From contig PBIX01000041.1 in NCBI GenBank assembly GCA_002720975.1, forward strand, positions 1-64,000: 64,000 nt of DNA, read 5' to 3'. Position numbers and translations under genes: made by a program. The notes under the pieces were generated by a model. That model saw only the letters and a list, made by a program, of their open reading frames with translations, did no database searches and was not told the DNA's origin. Origin of the DNA: Planctomycetota bacterium. GTDB lineage: Bacteria > Planctomycetota > UBA1135 > GCA-002686595. Positions 17,883 to 26,671 of the stretch are shown in pieces; positions within the stretch are counted from its first letter, which is position 1, and every line of letters begins with the position of its first letter.

Positions 17883-19684
17883 TCCAGGTGCCCGCCCGCT
17901 GAATCGCCCATCTCCACGCCTCCACCAGGGAAGTACTCCTTCCAGCGCTTGGCCACGAGAGCGTGCGTGGAATCATCGCAGAACAGCTCCTCTGGGTAGC
18001 CCGCCTTCATTCGGGAGTCGATCACGATCGGCTGCGTGAACGAAGCGTGGTTCTGGTTCAACTCCACGGAGTGGGCGTAGATGTCGCTTGCGGGGTTGAA
18101 GCGGGTGAACGTGGTCCAAAGGAAATTTGTTGTACTGCGGGCCGCTTGCTCGGCGTTGTCGACCAGCACCACCAAGGGCCAGTCGGCAAGAGCAGGATCC
18201 TTGGCGATGCTCTCCCCGGCCTCCGGATCCTTGGCATGTGGCGGCCCTTCAACCACAAGGCAGCCGTCTGTGAACACCTGCACGGCGGTGATGGGCTTTC
18301 CGGGCTTGCCATCGAACTCACTCGGCAGGCTTCGCCTTGGCTCGCCCACCCCAAGCAAGACTCCCTTCGAGCCCTCGCCCACCCGGGGCCCGGCGTAGTC
18401 GAGAGAGTCCATGGAGAGATTGGCGAATACGAAGAGATCGGTGCGGAAATCGGCCCGGCACAGGACGTGACGAAGAGTGGCGGGAAAGTCCCTCAGGTCT
18501 ATTTGGCTGTCGGTGACAAGCAGGAACTTCGTAAGAGACAGCTGGCCTTCGCCCAGAATGCGGAAAGCGGAGGCCATGGCCTCTCGCTTGTATCGTTCGC
18601 GAACGACAGCGGCGGACAGGGAGTGGTAGCCGGTCTCACCGTAGCTCCAGAGATCCCGCACGGCGGGCATGACCACAGGGAACAGCGGCGCGAGCAGCTC
18701 CTGCAAGTAGTCCCCCAGGAAGAAATCCTCCTGCCGCGGCTTACCGACCACCGTTGCGGGAAAGACAGCATCCCGTCGATGAAGAAGGGCATCCACATGC
18801 ATGAACGGATAGTCGTGACATTCGGAGTAGTATCCGTAGTGATCCCCAAAGGGACCCTCGGGCCGATGTGCCCCGGGCTGGACCTGTCCCACCAAGCAGA
18901 ACTCCGCTTCGGCGATGAGGGGTAGCGGGCCCGCAGGGTTATTGCACATGGCCAGGCGCTTGCCCAGGGCCAGGCTCGCCAGCAGAAGCTCGGGCGTGTT
19001 CTCGGGCAGGGGTGCGACAGCCGCAAGCATCAAAGCTGGCGGTCCACCCACGTGTAGATTGACCGGCAAGGGTCGCTCTTGCGCGTGAGCTTCGCTCAGG
19101 TGGAAACCGCCCCCTTTGCCAATCTGGAAGTGCAGGCCCACGGCGTTGTCCTCAAACACCTGAGAGCGGTACATGCCAAGGTTGCTTGGTCCACCACCCA
19201 CCGGTTCGGTGTAGACCAGCGGCAGGGTGATGAATGGGCCGCCGTCCCGCTGCCACGTGCGCAGAGCTGGGAGGCAACTCAGGTCAGGCTTGGCCGTCAC
19301 AACCTCGGTCACGGCTCCCCTCCTACGCCTGCGCAAACCAACGCGGGCCAACTGCGCGAGGAGTCCGCGTTCAGCGATGAGCTTGCCCGGAGTCGGTGGG
19401 AGCAAGGTTTCAGGAAGTCGAGCCGCCGCAGCGATGGTCTCTTCAGGGCGCGTTCCGAATGCCATGCTCACTCTCCGGGCTGTACCGAAGAGGTTGGTGA
19501 CCAGGGGGAATGTCGCTCCGCGCACGTTGGTGAAGAGCAGGGCCGGACCATTCGCGGCGATCACGCGTCGGTGGATTTCGGCGACCTCAAGATCCGGATC
19601 GACTTCGGCCTGGACCTCAACCAGCTCCCCTTCGGAGCGCAAGCGTCGGAGGAAGGACTGCAGGTCGTGGGGGGCGGCGGACAT
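17879..19684 (-). CDS. UbiD-family (prenylated-FMN) decarboxylase homologue
   Basis: A 601-residue UbiD-family protein. It has the N-terminal LQSFLRRLRSEGELVEV segment, GMYRSQVFED, the NLHVGG and PEGPFGDHYGYYSE regions, and a long C-terminal part typical of the roughly 600-residue branch seen in menaquinone-type decarboxylases. Family members decarboxylate unsaturated or aromatic acids using prenylated FMN made by UbiX; no ubiX is in the window. At the usual E-x-x-x-E-G position the sequence reads E261-FCLV265-G, so one expected glutamate is missing. Physiological substrate is unknown. Confidence 0.8.
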   Translation of the reverse strand: MSAAPHDLQSFLRRLRSEGELVEVQAEVDPDLEVAEIHRRVIAANGPALLFTNVRGATFPLVTNLFGTARRVSMAFGTRPEETIAAAARLPETLLPPTPGKLIAERGLLAQLARVGLRRRRRGAVTEVVTAKPDLSCLPALRTWQRDGGPFITLPLVYTEPVGGGPSNLGMYRSQVFEDNAVGLHFQIGKGGGFHLSEAHAQERPLPVNLHVGGPPALMLAAVAPLPENTPELLLASLALGKRLAMCNNPAGPLPLIAEAEFCLVGQVQPGAHRPEGPFGDHYGYYSECHDYPFMHVDALLHRRDAVFPATVVGKPRQEDFFLGDYLQELLAPLFPVVMPAVRDLWSYGETGYHSLSAAVVRERYKREAMASAFRILGEGQLSLTKFLLVTDSQIDLRDFPATLRHVLCRADFRTDLFVFANLSMDSLDYAGPRVGEGSKGVLLGVGEPRRSLPSEFDGKPGKPITAVQVFTDGCLVVEGPPHAKDPEAGESIAKDPALADWPLVVLVDNAEQAARSTTNFLWTTFTRFNPASDIYAHSVELNQNHASFTQPIVIDSRMKAGYPEELFCDDSTHALVAKRWKEYFPGGGVEMGDSAGGHLD

Positions 19685-19882
19685 GGGTATGCATTATGGA
19701 CATCGTTCAGGCGGAAAGGAGCCCCTCAGGCCGTGTCCCCGGCCCCCTGGATCGGCGCCAGAGGGGAGCCAGAGAGTCCAAGTGCACGGATTACCCCCTG
19801 AAAGATAGATTGGAAGTCTCGGAACCTGGACTCTTGAGGCGGTTGCAGACCGTGCGATTGTCGGGTTTCGACACCGACCCCC

Positions 19883-21619
19883 ATGAAGAATATGCCGTAC
19901 CTACCTCACCTCACGTTCCTTGCCCTTCTTGTCACGAGCCCCGTAACGGGCCAGTCCGTTGACGGCCTGGAGGACCGGGGAACGCTCGACTTAAGAGTCC
20001 TCAAATCCAAGCCCGATTCCGCCTGGGACGCCAGGGCCGTAGAGCATCTCTTCAACAGGGCAGGCTTTGGGGCGCACAACCTCGACCTGCGCCGTGGTCT
20101 CCGGACGGGCCAGAAGATGCTCGTGGGGCACCTGATCCGGGGGGAGGACGAAGGACCACGCTTCGTGGTTCGCCCCGTTGAACCGGACATGGAGATGCTG
20201 AAGGGCGGTGATGAGGAAGAGCGCCGGAAAGAGCGCAACCGCTTGCGCAACGACAACCGCCGTCAGGGCCAGGAGTTCTTGAACTGGTGGGTGAGCCGCA
20301 TGCTTGAGGGCCAGTCGCCCCTGCGCGAGAGGATGACCTTGTTCTGGCACGGGTTCTTCACCAGTGATTCCACCAAGGTGCGCTTGGCTGAGTTGATGAT
20401 CGACCAGAACGAACTCCTGCGTGAACACGCGCTCGGCAATTTCGGTGAGTTGCTTCACGCAGTCGTTCGCGACCCGGCGATGCTGATCTACCTCGACAAC
20501 ACCTCCAACACCAAGGACAGCCCCAACGAGAACCTGGCCCGCGAACTGATGGAACTCTTCAGTCTGGGCGAAGGGAACTACACCGAAGAAGACATCCGAG
20601 AAGTCGCGCGGGCCCTCACCGGGTACGGCATCGACCGCAGGCGTGAGTTTGTCTTCAATGCCCGCGCACACGATTTCACGACAAAGACCATTCTGGGTGT
20701 GGAAGGGCGTCACGACGGGCGCGATGTGGTGGACATTCTGCTTGCCCAGCCAGCCTGCGCACGTTGGGTGGCTGGCAGCATCATCACCTACCTCGAAGGC
20801 GCGGCGCCCGACCAGGAGCGCTTGGAGGCCTACGCCGAGTTCCTCCGTGAAGCGGACTACGAGCTTGGGCCCATGTTGGAGAAGCTCCTGCTCGACCCGG
20901 AGTTCTACCGAGACGAAATCGTGGGAGCTCGCGTGAGTTCACCCATCGATTACCTCGTTGGGGCCTGCCGGCGACTGGGTGCCGATGTGCGCGGTGAGCT
21001 CATCGTCCGCGGGGCTGGCCTGCTTGGCATGAGCCTTTTCGAGCCACCCAACGTCAAGGGTTGGAACGAGGGTCCGGCTTGGATCACAACCGCCACCCTC
21101 ATGAACCGGGCCAACCTCGCCGGCGTCTTGCTTGGGACCATCGGGGCGGGAGAGATGTTGGTTGATCCTCTGGATGATATGGAGTTGACGGAGGAGGAGA
21201 TGGCCAGCATGGGCCCGGAGTTCCCGCTCGACGAAGCGATGATGGGAGACGGGGAAATGATGACGGCCAGTGCTGAGGTCGAGAAGGAAAAGAAGTCTCG
21301 CAACCAAGGGAACCTCATGGCCAAGGTGGCCCGTGCCATCGGGTCGGGTGGGCACCACCCGCGTATCAGCTTGGGTGCGCGCCTGTTCCGGTCGGGCGCC
21401 AGCAGTGACCGGGAAATCGTGGAGTTCATGTGCTCGAGCTTGCTCGCCATCGACGCCCCTCTCGAAACTCGCCGCATGCTCGTAGCTGCCTTGAGAACCG
21501 ATCGCGAGGCCCAGGGAATTGAGCCCGGCGCCCTTGTGAAGAAGACCATGGCCGCAGAGCAAGTGCTGCGCCGCCTCGCCCACCTGATCTTGTCCCTGCC
21601 GGAGGCCCAACTGGGATGA
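19883..21619 (+). CDS. DUF1800 family secreted protein
   Basis: A 578-residue DUF1800 protein with an N-terminal signal peptide (MKNMPYLPHLTFLALLVTSPVTG). Family signatures: HLFNRAGFGAHN near residue 55, FWHGFFTSDSTKV, and NENLARELMELFSLG followed by REVARALTGY. The segment around 430-480 is rich in Asp/Glu/Met and then Lys, an acidic linker. It overlaps the DUF1501 gene by ATGA at 21616-21619. This pair recurs in Planctomycetota and other phyla; its biochemical role is not established. Confidence 0.9.
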   Translation: MKNMPYLPHLTFLALLVTSPVTGQSVDGLEDRGTLDLRVLKSKPDSAWDARAVEHLFNRAGFGAHNLDLRRGLRTGQKMLVGHLIRGEDEGPRFVVRPVEPDMEMLKGGDEEERRKERNRLRNDNRRQGQEFLNWWVSRMLEGQSPLRERMTLFWHGFFTSDSTKVRLAELMIDQNELLREHALGNFGELLHAVVRDPAMLIYLDNTSNTKDSPNENLARELMELFSLGEGNYTEEDIREVARALTGYGIDRRREFVFNARAHDFTTKTILGVEGRHDGRDVVDILLAQPACARWVAGSIITYLEGAAPDQERLEAYAEFLREADYELGPMLEKLLLDPEFYRDEIVGARVSSPIDYLVGACRRLGADVRGELIVRGAGLLGMSLFEPPNVKGWNEGPAWITTATLMNRANLAGVLLGTIGAGEMLVDPLDDMELTEEEMASMGPEFPLDEAMMGDGEMMTASAEVEKEKKSRNQGNLMAKVARAIGSGGHHPRISLGARLFRSGASSDREIVEFMCSSLLAIDAPLETRRMLVAALRTDREAQGIEPGALVKKTMAAEQVLRRLAHLILSLPEAQLG

Positions 21620-22869
21620 CCCGCGCCATGCAACAACTCCTAGCACGACGTCAGGTCCTTGCCGGAGGCCTCTATGGCCTGGGTGGGATGAGCCTTGCGA
21701 CTCCCCTCGCCAAGGGACTGCAGGGACTCTCTGACGAGACACCCTTTCCGCGCTCCCTCGTTCTTGTGCAACTGTCTGGTGGCAACGATGGCCTCTCCAC
21801 GATCGTGCCCTTCGCTGATGACAGCTATGCAGCTGCACGTCAGGCAACCCGTCTGATGAAGGGGGATGTCTTGCCTCTCGACGACTACCGCGGCATGCAT
21901 CACAACCTGAAGGGACTGCACCGACACTACGAGGAGGGCCACATGGCCATCATCGAGGGTGTGGGATACGAGGAGATGATCCGCTCTCACTTCCGGGCCC
22001 TGGAGGTCTGGCACACGGGACGGCGCGCGGGCCGAATCAGTGGCGAGGGCTGGGTGGGTCAATTGGCTCAAGCGGCCTGGGATACCGAAGACCACCCAAA
22101 TCTGGTGGTGCACCTGGGTGGGGAGGTTCCCTACTCGGTGTACTCGACCCACCACCCCTCGGCTGCCCTTCAGGCACCCACGGTCTACAAGTGGTTCGGG
22201 AAGCAGCAGGTTGAGCTGGCCTACGGCATGGGGGCGGCCCGTGCTGACTCCAAGAAGCCCGCAGAGCCCAAGCATGCCGGCCGTGACAAGGCACTGGCCA
22301 GCCTGCGCTCTGTCCTGGACGACGCTCACGATTCCAGCGCCTCCATTCGAAAGGCGGCCGCCCTCTACAGAGAACGCGTGGAGTATCCGCGCAACCGCCT
22401 CGGCGGAGGTTTGCGTGATGTGGCGGCCCTGATCCACGGGCGTCTGGGGACGCGTGTCTTCTCGTTGAAGATGAAAGGCTTTGACACCCATGCAGGTCAG
22501 CGCGGCAGTCACGACTCTCTGATGGAGAGTTTGGACACGGCCTTGAGTGCATTCATGGACGATCTCAGCAAGAGCCCTGCAGGACGAGACACCCTTGTCC
22601 TGGTGTTCTCCGAGTTCGGGCGCCGCGTAAAAGAGAACGGCTCCAAGGGAACGGACCATGGCAAGGCGGGGCCCATGTTCTTGCTAGGCTCTTCAGTGAA
22701 GGGCGGACTCTATGGGAAGCACCCATCACTAGAAGACCTGGACGCTGGTGATCTGGCGTCCACCACGGACTTCCGCTCCGTCTATGGGTCCATCATCGAG
22801 CACTGGTTCAAGACCCCGCACGAGGTGGTCCTGGGGAAGAAGTACCCCTTGCTGCCACTGCTCGGCTGA
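21616..22869 (+). CDS. DUF1501 family protein
   Basis: A 417-residue DUF1501 protein, translationally coupled to DUF1800 by the ATGA overlap. The N-terminus has a Tat-like pattern (LARRQVLAGGLYGLGGMSLA), so folded export is likely. Core motifs: LVLVQLSGGNDGLSTIVPF, HFRALEVWHTG, GFDTHAGQ and LVLVFSEFGRRVKENG...GTDHGKAGPMFLLG, the alkaline-phosphatase-superfamily-like signature of this family. It presumably acts outside the cytoplasm with DUF1800. Confidence 0.9.
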   Translation: MTRAMQQLLARRQVLAGGLYGLGGMSLATPLAKGLQGLSDETPFPRSLVLVQLSGGNDGLSTIVPFADDSYAAARQATRLMKGDVLPLDDYRGMHHNLKGLHRHYEEGHMAIIEGVGYEEMIRSHFRALEVWHTGRRAGRISGEGWVGQLAQAAWDTEDHPNLVVHLGGEVPYSVYSTHHPSAALQAPTVYKWFGKQQVELAYGMGAARADSKKPAEPKHAGRDKALASLRSVLDDAHDSSASIRKAAALYRERVEYPRNRLGGGLRDVAALIHGRLGTRVFSLKMKGFDTHAGQRGSHDSLMESLDTALSAFMDDLSKSPAGRDTLVLVFSEFGRRVKENGSKGTDHGKAGPMFLLGSSVKGGLYGKHPSLEDLDAGDLASTTDFRSVYGSIIEHWFKTPHEVVLGKKYPLLPLLG

Positions 22870-22900
22870 GAAGCCCCCCCAGCTGTTCGCGAATGCAGGG

Positions 22901-23320
22901 TCAGGCCGCGCCCAAGAGCGTGTGCAGTCGGATCATTGCCTCGCGGTCGTTCTCGAATCCCAGGGCCGGGTAGGCCAGGGCAAAATCGGCCCAGCGGTGT
23001 TCCGCCCACCCCTCACTCAAGCGCGCAGGATCCGGGTCTTGGGCCGGACGGCATCCGAAAGCCCACTCGACCACCTCTTCATCGCCCAGGCTCCAGCGGC
23101 TGGGGAGGTCCAGGTCGATCACGGGTCCGAGGCATGGCACTCCGGTCGCCTCAGCAGCGCGCCTGCGTACGGCTTGCTCAAGCTGCTCACCCAGGCCAAG
23201 GTCCCCCTGAATCGGACCCCATAGACCTTCTATCCCCTGCTCCGGCTTGAGCAGCAGGTAGTCGGGCTTTGCATCGCCTTGGCGATACACGAAAATCTTG
23301 ATCCTGTGGAACAATTGCAC
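22901..23320 (-). CDS. Nudix-fold protein with degenerate Nudix box
   Basis: A 139-residue protein with a GTG start, supported by GGAGG 6 bases upstream. The beginning (RIKIFVYRQGDAKPDYLLLK) and the segment LWGPIQGDLGLGE...RRRAAEATGV match the shape of a Nudix domain. In the catalytic box the consensus REUxEExGU reads RRAAEATGV, so two of the three expected acidic residues are replaced. It may bind rather than hydrolyse a nucleotide, or hydrolyse poorly. It is divergent from folC. Confidence 0.55.
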   Translation of the reverse strand: MQLFHRIKIFVYRQGDAKPDYLLLKPEQGIEGLWGPIQGDLGLGEQLEQAVRRRAAEATGVPCLGPVIDLDLPSRWSLGDEEVVEWAFGCRPAQDPDPARLSEGWAEHRWADFALAYPALGFENDREAMIRLHTLLGAA

Positions 23321-23368
23321 GATGGTCCTCCATCGACGAAGTGCCTTGGCCTACTTCAATTGTAGGCC

Positions 23369-24760
23369 ATGAGGACGCAGGAGCTTGCACAAACGGAATC
23401 CCGTTCTGGGGCGCCTGCACCTACGACGAGTCTCAATATGGACTGCCCCTCACCGCGATTGAAGGCTGTAATGGAGCGATTGGACGAGCGCATCAACTGG
23501 GAGCGCACGGATCGGGGGGCCATGCGTGTGGACCTCGGGCCCATGGTGGACCTCGTGAAGCGCCTCGGTAATCCCCAGGAGGCCTTCAGGGCCGTGCACG
23601 TGGGTGGTTCGAAGGGCAAGGGCTCGGTGGCCGCCTTGATCGCTGGAGGGTTGGGTGCGGCCGGGCTGCGCGTCGGGCGTTACGCCTCGCCCCATGTGGA
23701 ACGTGTGAATGAGCGCCTCGTTATTGATGGGGAGGAGATCGCTGACGACGCTCTGGCCCATGGGATCGAGAAGGCCCTGGAAGCTCAAGCGGCCGCGCAA
23801 GCGGAGCAGACTCCTGCGGCGGCGGCAACCTGGTTTGATCTGGTCACAGCCGCGGCCTTTGTAGCCATGGAGTCGGCCGGCGTGAGCGTTGCCGTTGTCG
23901 AGGTGGGCCTCGGAGGCCGGCTGGACTCAACAAACATTCTCAAGCCCGATCTGTGCGTTCTGACCCGGATCGACCTCGAACACACCGACGTGTTGGGCGG
24001 CACGCGCGAGGCCATCGCCGGGGAGAAGGCCGGGATCCTGAAGAGGGGAAGGCCGTGCGTCAGCGCGGTGGGCTGTTGGCGGGCCGACACCGATCCGGGG
24101 CCCGCGAGGGTCATCGCCGAGCGTGCCCGGGAGCTCGGATGCGAGCTGTCGTCCACGGGGCCCCTCGAAGGGCTTGTGGAGGGAAACGAGAAGCTGGCCG
24201 AGAAGTGCCTCGATGTGTTGGGCGGCATGGGTCTCGAAGGCACAGACGGCCAGCCGGTTGGGGCCCACTTGTTGGTGCCCGAGCCCGTGCGCCTGGGGGC
24301 TCGCCTGGCGGGGCGCCTTGAGAAGAGACGGCAGGAGGGTGTGCCGCTGGTCCTCGATGGGGCCCATGTTCCGACCAGCCTGACGGCGGTCCTGGAGGCG
24401 CTGAGGGGCGATCCGGACCTATCTGGGCCCTGTCAGCCTGTGCTCAGCCTCGCCCGTGACAAGGACGCCCGGGGGCTGCTCAAGGCTCTCGAGGGCCATG
24501 CCGATAGGTTGATATGCACCTCCGTCGAGGGCGGCCGTCATTGGCTCGCAGACGAGTTGGCGGGCCTGGCCCGTGAACTTGGCTTCGAGGCCCTGGCCGA
24601 ACCCGACGCGAGTGAAGCTCTTGCCCAAGCGATGGCGAGAGCCGGTGCGGACGGGTGGGTCCTGGTGACAGGCTCCCTCTACCTCGTCGGCGCCTTGCGG
24701 ACCTCGCTCACGCCCCAAGACCCACCCCCATGCTCACCCTCTGCTCCGACCTCTTCCTGA
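23369..24760 (+). CDS. folC: Folylpolyglutamate synthase / dihydrofolate synthase
   Basis: A Mur-ligase-family enzyme of up to 463 residues that adds glutamate to dihydropteroate or folates in the cytoplasm. The ATP loop GSKGKGS is near residue 80; ASPHVERVNERLVI, VVEVGLGGRLDSTNI, DLEHTDVLG and the carbamylated-lysine region GEKAGILKRG follow in family order. The start could be the ATG at 23369 or the one at 23438 (MDCPSPRLKAV), which begins closer to the domain. Its 3' end overlaps the next gene by 31 bases. Confidence 0.85.
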   Translation: MRTQELAQTESRSGAPAPTTSLNMDCPSPRLKAVMERLDERINWERTDRGAMRVDLGPMVDLVKRLGNPQEAFRAVHVGGSKGKGSVAALIAGGLGAAGLRVGRYASPHVERVNERLVIDGEEIADDALAHGIEKALEAQAAAQAEQTPAAAATWFDLVTAAAFVAMESAGVSVAVVEVGLGGRLDSTNILKPDLCVLTRIDLEHTDVLGGTREAIAGEKAGILKRGRPCVSAVGCWRADTDPGPARVIAERARELGCELSSTGPLEGLVEGNEKLAEKCLDVLGGMGLEGTDGQPVGAHLLVPEPVRLGARLAGRLEKRRQEGVPLVLDGAHVPTSLTAVLEALRGDPDLSGPCQPVLSLARDKDARGLLKALEGHADRLICTSVEGGRHWLADELAGLARELGFEALAEPDASEALAQAMARAGADGWVLVTGSLYLVGALRTSLTPQDPPPCSPSAPTSS

Positions 24761-25239
24761 CGGACGCCTTTCTGATCAAGGGCAATGTCGAGAACAAGTA
24801 CACACGTCTGTCGAAGCTCCTAGACGAGCACCGCAAGACCTTCTTGCGCGTTCAGGATGTGACGCTGATCGACCTGCGCTCGCAAGAGCGCATCGAGACT
24901 CCCCTGCTGCACATGAACGTGGACGAAGTGCTGTTGGCACACGAATTTCTGGACGAGGCCGGTGACAAGCACCGCGCACAGATCGCGCGCGAACAAGAAG
25001 AGAATCTCCAGAACGTCCGGGTGTTCTACACCGGCAACCTGAACCTGGAAATCGCAGGTGCTATCCAGCCCAGCTCCTATGAGGTCAGCGACCGCAACTC
25101 CCGCCGTTTCTTCGTCATGCGCGACCCCAAGCTGGGTGGCTTTGAAGACCACGGTGATAAGGACTTGAATGGCCTGCACAAACTGCCGTACGCCATCCTG
25201 AACAAGTTCCGGTTGTCCTACATCTACGACTTCAACTAG
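24730..25239 (+). CDS. Conserved-looking hypothetical protein, cytoplasmic
   Basis: A 169-residue protein starting at the ATG 24730 inside the end of folC, so translation is probably coupled. No signal peptide or membrane helix. I do not recognise the family. The two halves look alike: FLTDAFLIKGNV...RKTFLRVQDVTL in the first and FYTGNLNLEIAG...SRRFFVMRDPKL in the second, suggesting two small beta domains. The end (NKFRLSYIYDFN) is aromatic. Function unknown. Confidence 0.55.
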   Translation: MLTLCSDLFLTDAFLIKGNVENKYTRLSKLLDEHRKTFLRVQDVTLIDLRSQERIETPLLHMNVDEVLLAHEFLDEAGDKHRAQIAREQEENLQNVRVFYTGNLNLEIAGAIQPSSYEVSDRNSRRFFVMRDPKLGGFEDHGDKDLNGLHKLPYAILNKFRLSYIYDFN

Positions 25240-25284
25240 ACCTCAGAGCTTGACGTAACCCTTGGGGCGGTCGACCATGACGGG

Positions 25285-25707
25285 GTGGAAGCTCGAAGCC
25301 CGCAACACATCTGGGTCGTCCGCCTTGCCGCAGCCCTTCCGCTGCTGTGGTTGGCCGTGGGAATGTGGCTGGAGCCCGACCCGCGAGGCTTCGGGACTCA
25401 TGAGCAGATGGGCCTGCCTGCATGCGGGGCTCGCGAGTGGTTGGGCTTCTCCTGCCCAACCTGTGGAGCCACGACTGCTGCGGCACTCCTACTGCACGGC
25501 CAGCCTGTAGAGTCGTGGCAGATCCAGCCCTTCGGGTTCCTGTTCGTGGTTGGCAGCCTTGCCTTCTGCATGCAGGTTCTGCAGGTGCACCGTCGAGGGG
25601 ACGACGCCTTTGCGAGGCTCATGGGGGGAGGCGGGAAACGCTGGGGGACGGCATTCCTCCTCAGCCTCACGATCGGCTGGGCCTGGCGCCTGCTGGTCTG
25701 CGGCTAG
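25285..25707 (+). CDS. DUF2752 membrane protein
   Basis: A 140-residue integral membrane protein with a GTG start (start uncertain). The DUF2752 core is present: a Cys-containing segment GFSCPTCGATTAA followed by LLHGQPVESWQIQPFGFLF. Three hydrophobic stretches are visible, around residues 10-30, 85-100 and 120-138. Function of the family is unknown. Its stop codon shares the palindrome CTAG with the stop of the convergent rsgA gene. Confidence 0.75.
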   Translation: MEARSPQHIWVVRLAAALPLLWLAVGMWLEPDPRGFGTHEQMGLPACGAREWLGFSCPTCGATTAAALLLHGQPVESWQIQPFGFLFVVGSLAFCMQVLQVHRRGDDAFARLMGGGGKRWGTAFLLSLTIGWAWRLLVCG

Positions 25708-26660
25708 AGCGGCTCCTCCTCTGCTGGATCGTAGGCGTTGTCTGGGTCGATCTCGTCCAGCATCTCCACATAGCTCGCGTAGCGCGAGGCGGCCAACTCG
25801 CCCCGGTCCACGGCATCAAACACGCCGCAATCGGGCTCGTGGTCGTGACTGCACCCATCGAAGTGGCACTTGTTTTGGATGCGCTCGAACTCCGGAAACA
25901 AGTCACGCAACAGATTGCGCTTCAGGCCGTGCAGGCGGAACACGCGGATGCCCGGCGTGTCTATCACCCAGCCGCCCATCTCAAGCGGAATCAGCTGTGA
26001 GTAGCTCGTCGTGTGCTTACCTTGCTTCCAATAGGAGCTGATCTTGCCCTCGCGCAGATTCAATCCGGGTTGCACCGCATTGATCAGGGTGGACTTGCCC
26101 GCGCCCGACGGCCCATACAGCACGGAGACCTTGTCGCGCATGCGGTCCTTCAGGATATCCACCCCGCGGCCGTCCACGGCGCAGGTCTCGATGACCTCGA
26201 TAGGGACAGCTTCGTAGGTGCGGCGGATGTCTTCCAGGTCGCCGGCCCCGGAGAGATCGATCTTGTTGATCACAAGAACCACAGGGATTTCGTGCCAGAT
26301 GCAGGCGGCCAGAATGCGGTCGGTGCGGTTGCTGGAGAAACCGGGGTCCTGAAGGGAGCTGACGATGAACAGCTGGTCGGCGTTGGCTACGAGAATCTGC
26401 TCGCGTGGATCGTGCGAAGAGGCCGTCCGGCCCAGATAGTTGCGGCGCTCGTGCACGCTCTCAATGGCAACCGGGTCGCCTTCAAGGGAGACGTCCACAA
26501 AGTCCCCGACGGCGATGGGGTTCTTGCGGCCCTCGAGATTCTCGAACAGGTGCCCCCGGGGGGAGGCCTGGATGACGCCCGCTTCCACTTGTACGTGACA
26601 CACCTTGGCATCCACTCGCAGCACTCGGCCGGGCTGGGTCTGTTGGGGAGCATCGTCCAT
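25704..26660 (-). CDS. rsgA: Small ribosomal subunit biogenesis GTPase RsgA
   Basis: A 318-residue circularly permuted GTPase that checks late 30S maturation. An OB-fold N-terminus is followed by the G4 motif NKIDL, then G1 GPSGAGKSTL, G3 DTPG, and a C-terminal zinc-binding cluster CHFDGCSHDHEPDC. The order G4-G1-G3 is diagnostic. The ATG at 26660 is used; a GTG at 26669 is possible. The start lies 11 bases from the start of the divergent methyltransferase gene. Confidence 0.95.
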   Translation of the reverse strand: MDDAPQQTQPGRVLRVDAKVCHVQVEAGVIQASPRGHLFENLEGRKNPIAVGDFVDVSLEGDPVAIESVHERRNYLGRTASSHDPREQILVANADQLFIVSSLQDPGFSSNRTDRILAACIWHEIPVVLVINKIDLSGAGDLEDIRRTYEAVPIEVIETCAVDGRGVDILKDRMRDKVSVLYGPSGAGKSTLINAVQPGLNLREGKISSYWKQGKHTTSYSQLIPLEMGGWVIDTPGIRVFRLHGLKRNLLRDLFPEFERIQNKCHFDGCSHDHEPDCGVFDAVDRGELAASRYASYVEMLDEIDPDNAYDPAEEEPL

Positions 26661-26671
26661 GGAGGGCACCC

